Shown here: one piece after another, positions 1 to 10,633 of the stretch
Layout: every line of letters starts with the position of its first letter
Position numbering within the stretch: the stretch's first letter is position 1
From: Haliotis asinina
Taxonomy: Eukaryota; Mollusca; Gastropoda; Lepetellida; Haliotidae
Assembly: GCF_037392515.1 (NCBI RefSeq)
Contig: NC_090291.1
Span: 38,959,001 to 39,023,000, forward strand
DNA length: 64,000 nt
Direction: 5' to 3'
Translations under genes and position numbers: made by a program
The notes under the pieces: generated by a model
The model's database searches: none
The model's input: the letters and a program-made list of their open reading frames with translations, nothing else
What the model was told of the DNA's origin: nothing

Positions 1-30
1 ATACTGATAACGGAGCAGTGAAGGGCCTCT

Positions 31-287
31 GAATGTCCGGGGTAGAATAGACCTTCAGCAAGCCATAATTGCTATAACGGGCGACTTTGCTTGTCGTAAG
101 AAGCGGCTAACGGGATCGAGTGGTCAGGCTCGTTGACTTGGTTGGCACATGTCATCGGTTCCCAGTTGCGCAGGTCGATGCTCATGCTGTTGATCACTGG
201 ACTGTCTGATCCAATTCGATTATTTAGAGGCCGCCACCATATATTTGGAATATTGCTGAGTGCGGCGTAAAAACTAAACTCACTCAC
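31..287 (+). repeat. Family A SINE-like repeat, near full length
   Basis: This copy defines the main repeat of the window. Read in sense it starts near GGGGTAGAATAG, passes through CTTGTCGTAAG and CTCATGCTGTTGATCACTGG, and ends GCGGCGTAAA followed by CACTCAC. An internal stretch (GGTCAGGCTC, then GGTTCCCAGTTGC about 40 bases later) is laid out like pol III A and B boxes, so I infer a SINE. More than 25 copies occur here on both strands. I recall the sequence from abalone and other vetigastropods. Confidence 0.85.
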
Positions 288-490
288 GAAACAATGAAGG
301 CGATGCTGTCATTCTTTTCATATCTAATCCCCTGTGAACATGTGCGTTAACAACATCATCTGGTGGAGAATCTGGGCAGAGTAACTGTTTGAGCTCACGT
401 CCGGTTAGGTAACCTCTCTGTTTGCCTGTCATGCTGATGGCCAGTCATCAAGTCAAGACATTAAAACGACGTTAAGTCATGTATCAAGGG

Positions 491-722
491 ACGGCGGGGT
501 GGTCTAGTGGTTACAGCCTTCGCTCGTCACGCGGAGGACACGGGTTCGATTCCTCACATCGAAACAGTGTAGTGATTAGCATCATGAGCATTGATCTAAT
601 CAGCTGGAGTGCGATGACATCAGTCAACCAAGTCAACGAGACTCTCCACCTGATCCCGTTAGTCACCTTTTACGATAAACATGAATTCCTCACGGTCAAT
701 TCTAACCTGGATCTTCACGGGT
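491..722. repeat. Chimeric repeat: tRNA-like head of family B joined to antisense family A
   Basis: 491-570 is the tRNA-like head of family B (GGTGGTCTAGTGGTT, then the B-box-like GGGTTCGATTCC). From about 572 the sequence becomes the inside of family A in antisense (CATGAGCATTGATC, AACCAAGTCAACGAG, GATCTTCACGGG). The B tail and the matching end of A are both absent. The open frame running through it is a by-product. A similar joint is found at 54.8 kb. Confidence 0.75.
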
Positions 723-904
723 TTGTTGACAGGTGCACTACACCATTGCCTAATTGTGTCAATACCGACACGTTTTATGTGCGTTTTACTTCAAATGACA
801 TCATCAGACGAGCTACATCTTTGGAGATATTTTTGAAGGTAATCTCTGAACTAGACCCAGGTGACGCCAGATATACTGGCACAGCTGGAGGTCAGACAAA
901 AGCC

Positions 905-1012
905 GGAGTGAGTGAGTGAGTTTGGTTTTACGCCGCTTTTAGCATTATATTCCAGCGATATCACGGCGGGGGACACCAGAAAATGGGCCTCACACGTTGT
1001 ACCCAACAAAAG
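905..1012 (-). repeat. Family B SINE, 3' half
   Basis: It begins with GAGTGAGTGAG, then TTACGCCGCTTTTAGCA, CACGGCGGGGGACACCAGAA and a TGTACCC motif, which is the 3' half of family B in reverse. The tRNA-like head is missing. Confidence 0.8.
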
Positions 1013-1376
1013 CCGGAGGGTCATTGAGTCACATAAAGAGGATGCAAAAAGTTTTAAAAACCTAAACCAAACACATCCTAGCAATGATTTGTTACACATT
1101 ATCAATGTGCACAGTCTAGCACAAAATTTAATGTATTTTCGAGGACTTTGAAGTCAGACTGAGGATATTTTCGGGTGCCGCCACCCACAATTGCGTATGT
1201 TACTGTTTACACAGCAAAGCAGAATTCAGCGTTTAAGAGTGTGTTTTTTCATGTTAGAATAGAATTATGAATACATGAATAAGGAATAGGAACATGCTTT
1301 CTGAGCAAAGCACCACAGTGTGTGATCAAGCTCCATTAAAAACACAAGAGTACCCATTGTACTCAAAATGCCAAAA

Positions 1377-1410
1377 CTCCTCACTCCTCACTCCTCACTC
1401 CTCACTCCTC
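1377..1410. repeat. Heptanucleotide microsatellite (CTCCTCA)n
   Basis: About four to five perfect repeats of a 7-base unit lie just before a family A copy. Confidence 0.9.
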
Positions 1411-1430
1411 TATACCATCCGATTTCCGCA

Positions 1431-1697
1431 GTTAAGTGGGACTCGTGAAGGTCCGGGGTAGAACAGGCCTTCAGCAACCCATGCTTACCATAAAAGACGA
1501 CTATGCTTGTCATAAGAGGCGACTAACGGGATCGGGTGGTCAGTCTAGCTGACTTGGTTGACACATGTCATCGGATGCTCATGTTGTTGGTCGATGGATT
1601 GTCTGGTCCAAACTCTATTATTTACAGACCGCCGCCATATGGCTGGAATATTGCTGAGTGCGGCGTAAGACTAAACTCACTCACTCACCCACTCACT
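1431..1697 (+). repeat. Family A repeat, full length
   Basis: A sense copy from GTTAAGTGGGACTCGTGAAG to the CACTCACTC tail. The same flanking words, CCGCAGTTAAGTGGG, recur immediately downstream at about 1698, so this copy and the next form a tandem pair. Confidence 0.85.
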
Positions 1698-1893
1698 CCG
1701 CAGTTAAGTGGGACTCGTGAAGGTCCAGGGTAGAACAAGCCTTCAGCAACCCTTGCCTGCTTTTAAAGGCGACTATGCTTGGCGTACGAGGCGACTAACG
1801 GTCAGGCTCGCTGACATGGTTGGCATATGTTCATCACTGGATTGTCTGGGCCAGACTCGATTAATTACAGACCGCCGCAATATAGCTGGAATA
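1698..1893 (+). repeat. Family A repeat, second of a tandem pair, 3' truncated
   Basis: It repeats the start of the upstream copy but has an internal deletion (the segment around the pol III boxes is shortened) and stops at TATAGCTGGAATA. Different sequence with foldback structure follows directly. Confidence 0.75.
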
Positions 1894-1908
1894 TCCGGCA
1901 TGAAGTAT

Positions 1909-2031
1909 AAACCGGATAGCCAAGTTTTTATTGCAATGAGTGCGCTAACACCGTTATCCGGTTTGACAAGCTTGATATGTTTGATAGCAATGTTAGCACC
2001 TGCACCGAAACTTCGCACTCATTGCAATAAA
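1909..2031. repeat. Nested foldback element (MITE-like)
   Basis: Two inverted pairs interlock here. AAACCGGATA (1909) pairs with TATCCGGTTT (1955). TTATTGCAATGAGTGCG (about 1928-1944) pairs with CGCACTCATTGCAATAA (2014-2030), a 17-base perfect arm. The size, near 100 bases, suits a small non-autonomous DNA transposon. No transposase is linked to it. Confidence 0.6.
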
Positions 2032-2619
2032 GAAGGTGACTATGCATATAGAACTTGCTTCCTTTCATCTTTACAACTCTAAAATCCCTCTCAAAGAAGT
2101 AAGTCCATGGATCTTTAGCAATTCCATCCTTCAAAGAGGCAAGTCTAGATAAACGGAGAGTATAGGGACGCTAGTCTGCGGTTATGTATTTGTAGAAATG
2201 TTCATTTAATCTATTATTTATTAACCTAGAGACAATGCAGGTCTAAACACGTTGTGCTGAGACTTCGCTCACATCCTTAATTTCAAAGCCTTAAACTCAT
2301 TGATGCCCTTGTGGTTAGGGAGCGTATATTCCGTTCACAGTCTTTTTGTCAATTATTGACAATGAGCATGAAACGTTCCGGAACGGTGAAGGCGATGTGT
2401 CCCCAGAGAACTAAGGGGAGCAAGGTAATTCCCTGTCGACATATCTGTAGACAATATCTCTGAGTGCAGCAGCAGTAGCTTCTTCATAACACCTGGGTAA
2501 TCTTGGGTCAAATACCTTTTAAGCCCGATTTTTAGGCCATCCCTTTTTAAAATTGATATCGATCACAACCATCAACGGTGACATATAGTTGAAGGTGATA
2601 TCAAGAAGCAGGTAAACAT

Positions 2620-2990
2620 GAGAAGATACCGTTTGGCGTGACAAGAATCCGTTTACTGTGATGAGAAGCGGGTGATTACCGTCAAGAATACTATTCACAG
2701 TGACGAGAAAACCTTTTCAAATGACAGGATACCATGTTACGTGATTGGAAACAGTTTATAGTGACAAGGAACAGTTTACCGCGGTAAAATACAGTTTACA
2801 GTGTTAAAATATTGTTTATAGTGACACGATGCTGTTTATAGTGACACGGTACTGTTGATAGTGACACAATACTGTTGATAGTGGCAGGAAGCAGCTTATC
2901 TTTACACTATACCCCATTTAAATTGACAATGTACCGTTTAATGGTTCGGTGATACAGTTTAACGCGAAAACATACCGTTAAACTGTCTCT
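2620..2990. repeat. Degenerate tandem array, about 20-22 bp unit
   Basis: The word GTTTATAGTGACA and close variants (GTTGATAGTGACA, GTTTACCGCGGTAA) recur roughly every 20-22 bases with many substitutions. It looks like an old, decayed minisatellite. No gene is seen between 2035 and 3060. Confidence 0.6.
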
Positions 2991-3059
2991 TGGCACACTG
3001 AACGGCATTTTTCACGTTAAACTGTCCTGACACATTAAACAATATATCAACAGCGTAGA

Positions 3060-3155
3060 TGGACGCACATGCTGTTAATCATTAGATCGTCTGGCCCAGA
3101 CTCGATTATTTACAGACCGCCGCCATATTACTGGAATATTGCTGGGTGCTTTTTT
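3060..3155 (+). repeat. Family A repeat, 3' fragment
   Basis: It holds CATGCTGTTAATC, CCCAGACTCGATTATTTACA and CTGGAATATTGCTG in sense order, and loses the CTCA tail. Confidence 0.75.
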
Positions 3156-3424
3156 AAACAACCAACCAACCAGTCACCGGTAGCTGTTAAATCAATTGCC
3201 TGTCCACCTTCGAATATTCTTGAATCCTCATATGGATTGTATTCGCGCGGATGCTGAGACAGATATCTGACTGGGGTAGATCATACGCTATGATCTGCAG
3301 CAAGGAGAGGCGAGTCAGCGTCAGGTGGGAGGAATTCCCGTGGTAATGTGTTCAGCGTTCACTTCTACCAGTGTGTACTGGCATCATGCTCATCAACAAG
3401 AACATGTTAATCACGCTATACCCA

Positions 3425-3605
3425 TGCTAGAACTGGTCTTCACGAACCCACGGTTGTCTTAAGAGCCTGTTGGCTTGCCTGGCACATGTCATCGTGTCCC
3501 AACTTCGTAGACGGATGCTCATGTTTTTGATCACTGGATTGTCTGGTCCAGACACGATTATTTACAGACCGCAGTCATATTAACTGCTGGAATAGTCCAG
3601 AGCGC
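3425..3605 (+). repeat. Family A repeat, degenerate
   Basis: Recognisable words are TTGGCTTGCCTGGCACATG, GATCACTGGATTGTCTGG and TCGATT-like GACACGATTATTTACAGACC. Both ends are worn. Confidence 0.7.
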
Positions 3606-3825
3606 ATCCTTGAACCACAAACACTCATGATCATGTTCATTCGGGAATAAACCCACAATCACAGGTTTTTGACATGACAGCTCTCCATAGGGAATTTCGT
3701 AACCTAAATTGTTGGGCCATCAGTTCCTTGTGGTACCTCTGCATTCGCGCCATCACAGGTTTCTTCCAGGCCTAGGGACGAACTAAACGCCTTCAGCGTA
3801 CCTCAGCCCAGTTCCTTCTGAAAAC

Positions 3826-3990
3826 GGGGCGGTGGGGTAGCCTAGTGGTTAAAGCGTTCGCTCGTCACGCCGAAGACCCGGGTTCGATTCCCCAAATGGG
3901 TACAATGTGTGAGGCCCATTTTCTGGTGTCCCCCGCCGTGATATCGCTGGAATATTGCTAAAAGCGGCGTAAAACCAAACTCACTCACTC
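3826..3990 (+). repeat. Family B tRNA-derived SINE, full-length copy
   Basis: This is the best copy of family B. The head, GGTGGGGTAGCCTAGTGGTT with GGGTTCGATTCCCC, is laid out like pol III A and B boxes of a tRNA. The body (ACAATGTGTGAGGCCCAT, TGGTGTCCCCCGCCGTGATA) follows, then the tail GAATATTGCTAAAAGCGGCG and CTCACTCACTC. The tail closely matches the tail of family A, which suggests that one LINE machinery moves both. It is not a working tRNA gene, because no acceptor stem closes. Confidence 0.85.
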
Positions 3991-4334
3991 ACTCCTTCTG
4001 AAAACTACGATATCATTTCCCTTATTATACCTTAGTCATCATAGCGGGGGACATCAGAAACGGGCGTCACACACCGCCCAAAGACTCCTGAGGATATCGA
4101 TTGTTATCAAGGTACTTGTGCTAATGTTTTAAGTTATGTTAGTTTGTATTGTTGTTTGGTGCAAACTAAATGATACATTCATATGTACTTTCCAGACGCT
4201 CTCTTCATTTTCAGAAACAGTAGAAATCTAGACTTGCTACATATTCTAGACTTGCATGGGCTTTCTTGGATATATTTATTTCAGAGTCTGTATGGCAGAC
4301 TAATTTTGCACCGAGGCGCGAATATCTAAGTTTG

Positions 4335-4530
4335 CAGGAAACTATGCTTTTGTAAAGGGCTACTATTGGATCGATTGATGAGGTTCGCTGACTTAACTGA
4401 AACATGCCGTCATATCCAAATTCCACAGGTCGATGCTCATGCTGTCAATCCTTTGATTGCTTGGTCAAGGTTTGATTATCAATAGACTTGCGACAAATAT
4501 ACCCAAAATATTGCTGAGGGTAGTATCGAA
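4335..4530 (+). repeat. Family A repeat, degenerate
   Basis: TTGATGAGGTTCGCTGACTT, CACAGGTCGATGCTCATGCTG and ATATTGCTGAGG lie in sense order with many changes. From here to about 5200 I see no gene and no clear repeat, only AT-rich sequence. Confidence 0.6.
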
Positions 4531-5203
4531 CAACGGAAAAGTTCCTTCCGTTCCCCCATTATTTCCCGCAGATTAACAGAGGTAAAGCTAAGTGGTTCGA
4601 CCCCATATGTCGTAAGTGATTTGGGGGCTTTAAGCTATTCTTGTGAGTTCTCTAGTATATGTTTTGATAGGTTTTGTTAATAATCCTAGTATGTATATTA
4701 ATTCATAAATATTATTTCGGATGGAGGAACAGCAAACGATAGCACCAACAATAAAACAATAAAACCAAACCAACAATAGACATATTTGGCTTGCTACACC
4801 AATTGTATATTTTTATAGGACATCAAATACGGGCTCTTTAGATGAAGCTGGCAGTTAAGACTGACGATTCAAATGGGCACTCCTGGAGCATCATCCAGGG
4901 CGGATGTATCGGGCAGCTCGATATCTACCCACATCCAGTGATTCAGACGCAAGTCTTAAGTATATGTATACACAATGCGAGACAGAATACCGTCTTTTGT
5001 TTAGTGTGACTCAGCTCTAGCATTCAGTAAGCTCCTTCACACAGCAACAAGATTTCCCTTTGTTACACTACGCCGGTAATGGATAGGAGCGTTAAGACTG
5101 AGAACCACACCCACCGCCGTACCTATATAACGGTCACGTCTAAATTCGGAATCAGTGGAGCTACCTTCGGTCATATGAATTCAATGGAAAATAAGCCTAT
5201 AAT

Positions 5204-5435
5204 GAGTGCGTTTTACGCCGCTTTTAGCAATATCCCAGCAACATCACGGCGGGGACACCAGAAATGGGCTTCATACATTGTACCTATGTCGGGAATCGAA
5301 CCTGGGTCTTCGGCATGACGAGCGAACGCTTTAACCACGTGGGTAAATTGTGGCGTCCATTTATGGTGTCCCCCGCAGTGACATTGCTGGAATATTGCTA
5401 AAAGCGGCGTAAAACTATACTCACCCACTCCTGTT
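5204..5435. repeat. Head-to-head inverted pair of family B SINEs with missing centre
   Basis: 5204-5337 is family B in antisense, ending inside the tRNA-like head (GCGAACGCTTTAACCAC). At 5338 the sequence turns into family B sense, starting after the head (GTGGGTAAATTGTGG), and runs to GCGGCGTAAAACTATACTCA. The two halves are complementary over most of their length and can fold into a long hairpin. Confidence 0.8.
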
Positions 5436-5671
5436 GATTCATACATTATTTTACCAACCAAACGTAACAATACACAGTGACTGGTCGGGATCGGTCTAAC
5501 AGTGTCCTCAACCTTCTTTCTTCGCTGTAGTGGCATGAGCGATTATTTTGACTTCAAACTGTCGTATCTCCTAAACTGTAACTTACGAAAGTCGTAGCGC
5601 TACGACGGCTTTGTAAAACGGGTCCCTGGTCGTTAGGTTCGCTGACTTGTTTGATGCATGATGTTGTGTAT

Positions 5672-5795
5672 GAGTGAGGGAGTATAGTTCTACGCCGCTT
5701 TTAGCAATAATCAAGCAGCATCACTGCGGAGGACATCAGAATACGTTTCCCACATTGTAGCCATGTTGGGAATCGAACCGGATCTTTAAAAACAA
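5672..5795 (-). repeat. Family B SINE, degenerate
   Basis: TACGCCGCTTTTAGCAATAA, GGAGGACATCAGAATACG and TGTTGGGAATCGAACC are in antisense order. The head beyond the B box is lost. Confidence 0.7.
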
Positions 5796-6439
5796 AGGAA
5801 CCACCTTAGTATGCAAGAAATGTTTATTGGCAGCCCAAAACAGCATCAAACTAATGCCGTCAGGTTGACCACCTGTGACAACTTCTAACGAGGATACAAC
5901 CCTTCTCAGAGTCACAAGTCTACATGTAATTGTTGTCAAGTGACGTTTTAAAACAGTGGCACCGTCGTCATTTGTCCATTAGAATGGTTGGACTCTCCTA
6001 AGATAGGTCTGGTGTATATCCCGACGGCCTATCAGACTTTCGTTGTTATCCCAAGAGCACAAGGCAGCGCGACTCTAGCTTGGTGTCAAGGTCGACGTCA
6101 GTGGAATTTGACGTCATTTGGAAGAGTCCACTAATTGGGAGTCTATTATTCATGACTGATGACCTTGATTGTGATTGACGCCTCACTGCATATGCAACGG
6201 AACATCCAGGGGCAAGCGTTGTTGGTGTTTGGGTGCCTCTCTCTGTAACCTTAACTTTGTGATTATCAGACATACATGAACAGACAACGTTACATCAATG
6301 GCACCGTAGACAGAGTTGTTTATTAGTTTTGAGCATGTACCTTCAGGACAGATACAGCGCTTTATAAATACCCATTCTGATTACAAGATTACCGTGAAAA
6401 ATGAAGCAGAGAGGGTTCGGGTGACCCTGACACAGTCAG

Positions 6440-7645
6440 GCTGGTAAGGCTTATCACCAGCACGGGGTCCCTGCTCCTTCTACACGCAAGAGAGCGAATG
6501 GGACTTCTCCCAGGAAATGCTGCCGAACCCATAAGACCTTTTCAGAGAATATTTAGACGCCCCAACATAGCAGCCTTCTGCAATACCCAGATTTTGAGAA
6601 GGGCTGTGCTCCCGTTGGAGAACCCAGACACTCTTCTGATCTGCGCCAAAAATCGGGAGGTACTAAACCAAGGGCGCCGAGAACAATGGGGAGTCTAACG
6701 TTTCAAAAGCGAGATCTGCATACTTAGCATGCTTTTCATGAATCTAGCCAATCACATTGATGTCAAATAAAGTCAGGTCCAGGTTGGCTGGAATTCTCCT
6801 TAGGTTGCATATGGGCCTATTCCACAGGGATTTCAAGGCATCATTTTCCATGACGTCCTGGACATGTTCCGGGTCATACCATGGATGGACCTCGGAGTCA
6901 AAGCCACAGACATGTCGATGACGATAGTAGAAGCAGCAAGCCATGCCACCATGTCGTTTAAGATATGCTGCTTGTGCCCTGAAAAGGCATCCACTGACGA
7001 GGGGTTAGTTTTTGCAAATTTATTACAATTATTTTCTTTTAGAGTCACATTTGGCGAATGAGAGTGAGAAGTGACTGGTCCTGAGCAACAAAGTGGAAGC
7101 CTTCATTTTCACTTTCTAGACCAGCTAACTTCATCCAGTCGAATGAGTCGGTTGGATTGCTGTTCTGTTCCACACACTGCATGTACACACGATACAGTGG
7201 TTTCTCAGAAAGCTTCTCCACAAATGACCGACTCTGGGCAGACATGGTGAAGGACTTCACCTGGTTTACTTCCTTCCCTGTACCGTCCAGCACAACATGG
7301 CTTTCAACAAGATGAACCTCATATTTCTGTTTATATCCAACATTTCTGGCATGCTTAAAATAGTTCATCGTTGCTTTCATCGTGAGTTCATCACTAGAAG
7401 GTCAGCCGATAAATAGATATATGCATATGTACACAATAAAATTCTACCATGAAGAGCATCCACATCAATCAAACCCCAACCTTCTATATTGATTGGCATA
7501 TACATGTATAAACGATTGGGAGAGGAACGAGGGTGGTTGGCTCTGTCATCAGACATGATCCTTCTGATCAGGCGATCAAGACTCTGGATGTCTTGTTTTG
7601 GGCGATCAACTACTCCAAAGGAATAGGAAAGGACTGGCACAGCAA
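6440..7645 (-). mobile_element. LINE fragment: C-terminal part of a reverse transcriptase polyprotein, decayed
   Basis: On the minus strand 7640-7377 encodes VLSYSFGVVD, LDRLIRRIM, NHPRSSPNRLYM and EGWGLIDVDAL, the post-RT region of non-LTR retrotransposons. The reading continues in other frames: ENEGFHFVAQDQSL (about 7110), GHKQHIL (about 6990), ENDALKSLWNRPI and RRIPANLDLTLFDINVIG (about 6850-6745), and finally IVLGALGLVPP and QKAAMLGRLNIL (about 6690-6550). This order, ending with a PANxPD-like motif, fits clades with a restriction-like endonuclease such as R4/Dong; the clade is my inference. At least three frame changes and one stop separate the parts, and the RT catalytic domain is absent, so it is a 5'-truncated dead copy. 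Confidence 0.75.
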
Positions 7646-7649
7646 AAGT

Positions 7650-8530
7650 ATTGGTGGCTTTGACTTTGTTTCAAGCATTTAGCTCGGAAACCCAGAGTTC
7701 CTTTGAGTGAGATTTACACTCGTCGGCCCGAAATTGAATCTGGGCATTGTGGAGCGTGTCTGGAACTTGCAAGCCTGATCTTCCACAAGATGTTCATTAA
7801 CTCCCCTCCCCTGTAACGATCCATCGATAGGTACCTTGCCACGTTTCAGATGCGGAGTATTACAATGTATATTTGTCGAGTCAAAAAGTCAGACCAATAT
7901 CATTAGAAAAGGATTCGACAAAGAGAACCTACACTATGAAACTGTTATCTCATTTGACAAAGAGCTCGATGTCATCCGTGTGAACGAGATGATGATGTCA
8001 CCCCGTGTGTTGGGGCTCTGTGCTGTACTGTAAGTCCAGTTACTTTTTGTTGACAATACATTTGACTATTCATTAACATCTTGTATCAATGCTGTATGAT
8101 TTCTGATTAGACCTGTTCAAGTCACTGAGGTTATGCTTAACACTTTCAATGATAATTTCTGGAGAAAAGAAATTCACATATTGTACCTCAAATAGACTGG
8201 CGTCTGTCCGTCTTTCCAGACATGACTTGCCATACTTACAATATATCTATGGGTTTAGCATTCGGATCATTCTTGGAGCGGGACCAATTTCTGATTTATA
8301 TACACCTGCCCATGATATAGTCGGATTGACTGGCACAATTTTCAGTACAGAGTTCTTCTGCTTAAGAAACCGGTTTAATGCCTCTCATTTCCTTCCTGAC
8401 ATTCACATATCAGAAAATATCGTGTGGCAAGATTCCATCGTTAAAAGGATTACAAAGTTTTTATATGGTTATAATGAGTATGTCCTGTACATTTCATTTC
8501 CATGGCAGCTCATTTGTGCGGTTTGATTGT
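7650..8530. other. AT-rich stretch with two unassigned open frames
   Basis: Plus-strand frames at 7836-8033 (65 codons) and 8149-8526 (125 codons) match no family I know. A possible donor CT-GTAAGT lies at about 8030 and a possible acceptor TTTCAG at about 7845, so a lone exon cannot be excluded. I do not call a gene. Confidence 0.3.
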
Positions 8531-8704
8531 TGATTAGGGATCAAACGAACACTGCATGTCAGAACGACCGTTGCATTTCAGAACACCTGACGTCGCATGG
8601 GGACCTAGCGGGGTTAATTTAAAAGTAAAGTTAAAATTCAAATTCTTAATTTTCATAGTTTGAGCAGCTGAATGTAAACTGGGTGGGCGAAAATGAAGTG
8701 TGCA

Positions 8705-8720
8705 CCCCCCCCCCCCCCCC
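8705..8720. repeat. Poly-C run of 16 bases
   Basis: An uninterrupted run of 16 C is followed by TTTCTC, and ATGTGCACCCCTTTCTC just downstream repeats the flank. Confidence 0.9.
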
Positions 8721-8797
8721 TTTCTCAATAATGTGCACCCCTTTCTCAAAATGTAGTATCCGTCTAGATGATTTAATCTCAATACAACTGCCATATT

Positions 8798-8865
8798 GAG
8801 TAAGTGAGTGAGTTTAGTTTTACGATGCACTCAGCAAAATTCCAGCTGTATCGCGGTGGTCTGTA
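8798..8865 (-). repeat. Family A repeat, tail fragment
   Basis: GTGAGTGAGTTTAGTTTTAC, CACTCAGCAAAATTCCAGC and GGTGGTCTGTAAA mark the tail end of A in antisense. From 8870 to 9700 I see no gene or repeat. Confidence 0.8.
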
Positions 8866-9725
8866 AACTAGGACTAGAGACACTGACAAACAAATCGAAA
8901 TATTTCAAATCACACAATTTAGAAACAGCCTATGAATAATAACCTACCTTTGAGCATTGTCTGTGTTAATCAAAACTCTGTTTCATCATGTACTATATTA
9001 TCAATGCCACAGTTTTCAAATCAATCATTATGAATATTTTTTTACACTGGCGATATTTTCGACTAAGGATAGCTAACCCTATTTGTAGACCTAAAACTGA
9101 CGTGGCAATTTTCATAATATCAGCCGAGTACAAATACAGAGAGAAAACCGTTTAGGAAACATGTTCCTAACGTAACACCACTGAGTTCTGTTTTCATGTC
9201 TCGACCTAAAACTTTTTCCAGGTGACTGCATTATTGATAAACGCCATATTGAGCTTAAGGTAAAATTGGGGAATATTAAGCCGCCTACTAAAACATCGAC
9301 CTAGCAATAGACGGACCTGTCTTCGAATCGGAAACACGTCAAAGTCCGACTATAAAATAACAAACCTGACTTAAATGTGTTCATGTGTGGTTGTGTAATA
9401 TCAGGACGGGTTATATACCTAGATATAACCTCTAATGACCAACGTAAAGATATTTCCGCGTGTTTATATACCCATTGCATTGCCTGCGAATGTTCAAATG
9501 AACATCTTGTACTAGGATCAAAAGGAATAATCGGAGAATAAAGATGAATAATTGATAACGTGTTTCAGTTAACAAAACATAGATAGTTATGATTATGTTC
9601 CGAAAATATTGCCAAACATAGACTGTATGCTTTGAGTAACAAACATTCAACTCTGTGCATATCCACCCGTCATCCATGCAAGAGCTGATTTTCACCCAAC
9701 CTAAGCTTGTCGTAAGAGGCTGGTA

Positions 9726-10440
9726 GAATGTGTCAGGATAAAACAGTGGTAGAATGTGTGAACGCAGACCAGTTAGAATGTGTGAGCATAGACCAGTGGT
9801 AGAATGTGTGAGCATACAACAGTCCTAGAATTTGTGAGCATAGACCAGTGGCAGAATTAGTGAGCATACAACAGTGGTAGAATGTGTGAGCATAGATCAG
9901 TGGTAGAATGTGTGAGTATACAACAGTGGTAGAATGTGTGAGTATACAACAGTGGTAGAATGTGTGAGTATACAACAGTGGTAGAATGTGTGAGTATACA
10001 ACAGTGGTAGAATGTGTGAGCATAGAACAGTGGTAGAATGAGTGAGCATAGATCAGTGGTAGAATTAGTGAGCATAGATCAGTGGTAGAATTAGTGAGCA
10101 TACAACAGTGGTAGAATATTTGTGAGTATAGACCGGTAGTAGAATGTGTGAGCATAGGCCAGTGGTAGGATGTGTCAGCATAGACCAGTGGTAGAATGTG
10201 TGAGCATAGACCAGTGGTAGAATGTGTGAGCACAGACCAGTGGTAGAATGCGTGAGCATAGATCAGTGGTAGAATCAGTGAGCATACAGCAGTGGTAGAA
10301 TGTGTGAGCATACAGCAGTGGTAGAATGTGTGAGCATAGACCAGTGGTGTGATGTGTGAGTATAGATCAGTGGTAGAATGTGTGAGTATAGATCTGTGGC
10401 AGAGTGTGTGAGCATATACTAGTGGTAGAATATGTTTGCA
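9726..10440. repeat. Minisatellite, 26-bp unit, about 26 copies
   Basis: The unit is CAGTGGTAGAATGTGTGAGC plus ATAGAC or a variant such as ATACAA. Because 26 is not a multiple of 3 and the unit holds no stop on the minus strand in any phase, long minus-strand frames of up to 256 codons appear in several registers. These are by-products. The left edge abuts CTTGTCGTAAGAGGC, a scrap of family A. Variant units are clustered, as expected from local turnover. Confidence 0.9.
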
Positions 10441-10633
10441 AAGAAACAGTAATATGATGTGTGAGTATAAATCAAAACGTCTTGATTTTGTAAATAAAAA
10501 CAAAAAGCAGTTTCTTCAATGACCCGAATTTGTTTAGCAAACAACCAGTGACATTTAATCAGCACAGTTCTGTTGTTGAAGTTCCAACAATCAAACAGTT
10601 AATAAACTTAGGTCAGTTGACCCAGGGTCGTAA

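Noticed and set aside
491-570. A tRNA gene
   Set aside because: It has A- and B-box-like words but no closing acceptor stem, and the same head occurs in many family B SINE copies (3826, 54600, 54805).
7836-8526. Possible exons of an unknown gene
   Set aside because: There is an open frame and a fair donor, but no family resemblance, no partner exon with matching phase and no repeat of the pattern.
9733-10503. 256-codon minus-strand open frame with His/Tyr/Leu-rich repeats
   Set aside because: It is the 26-bp minisatellite read in successive frames; several registers are open at once and no non-repeat domain is attached.
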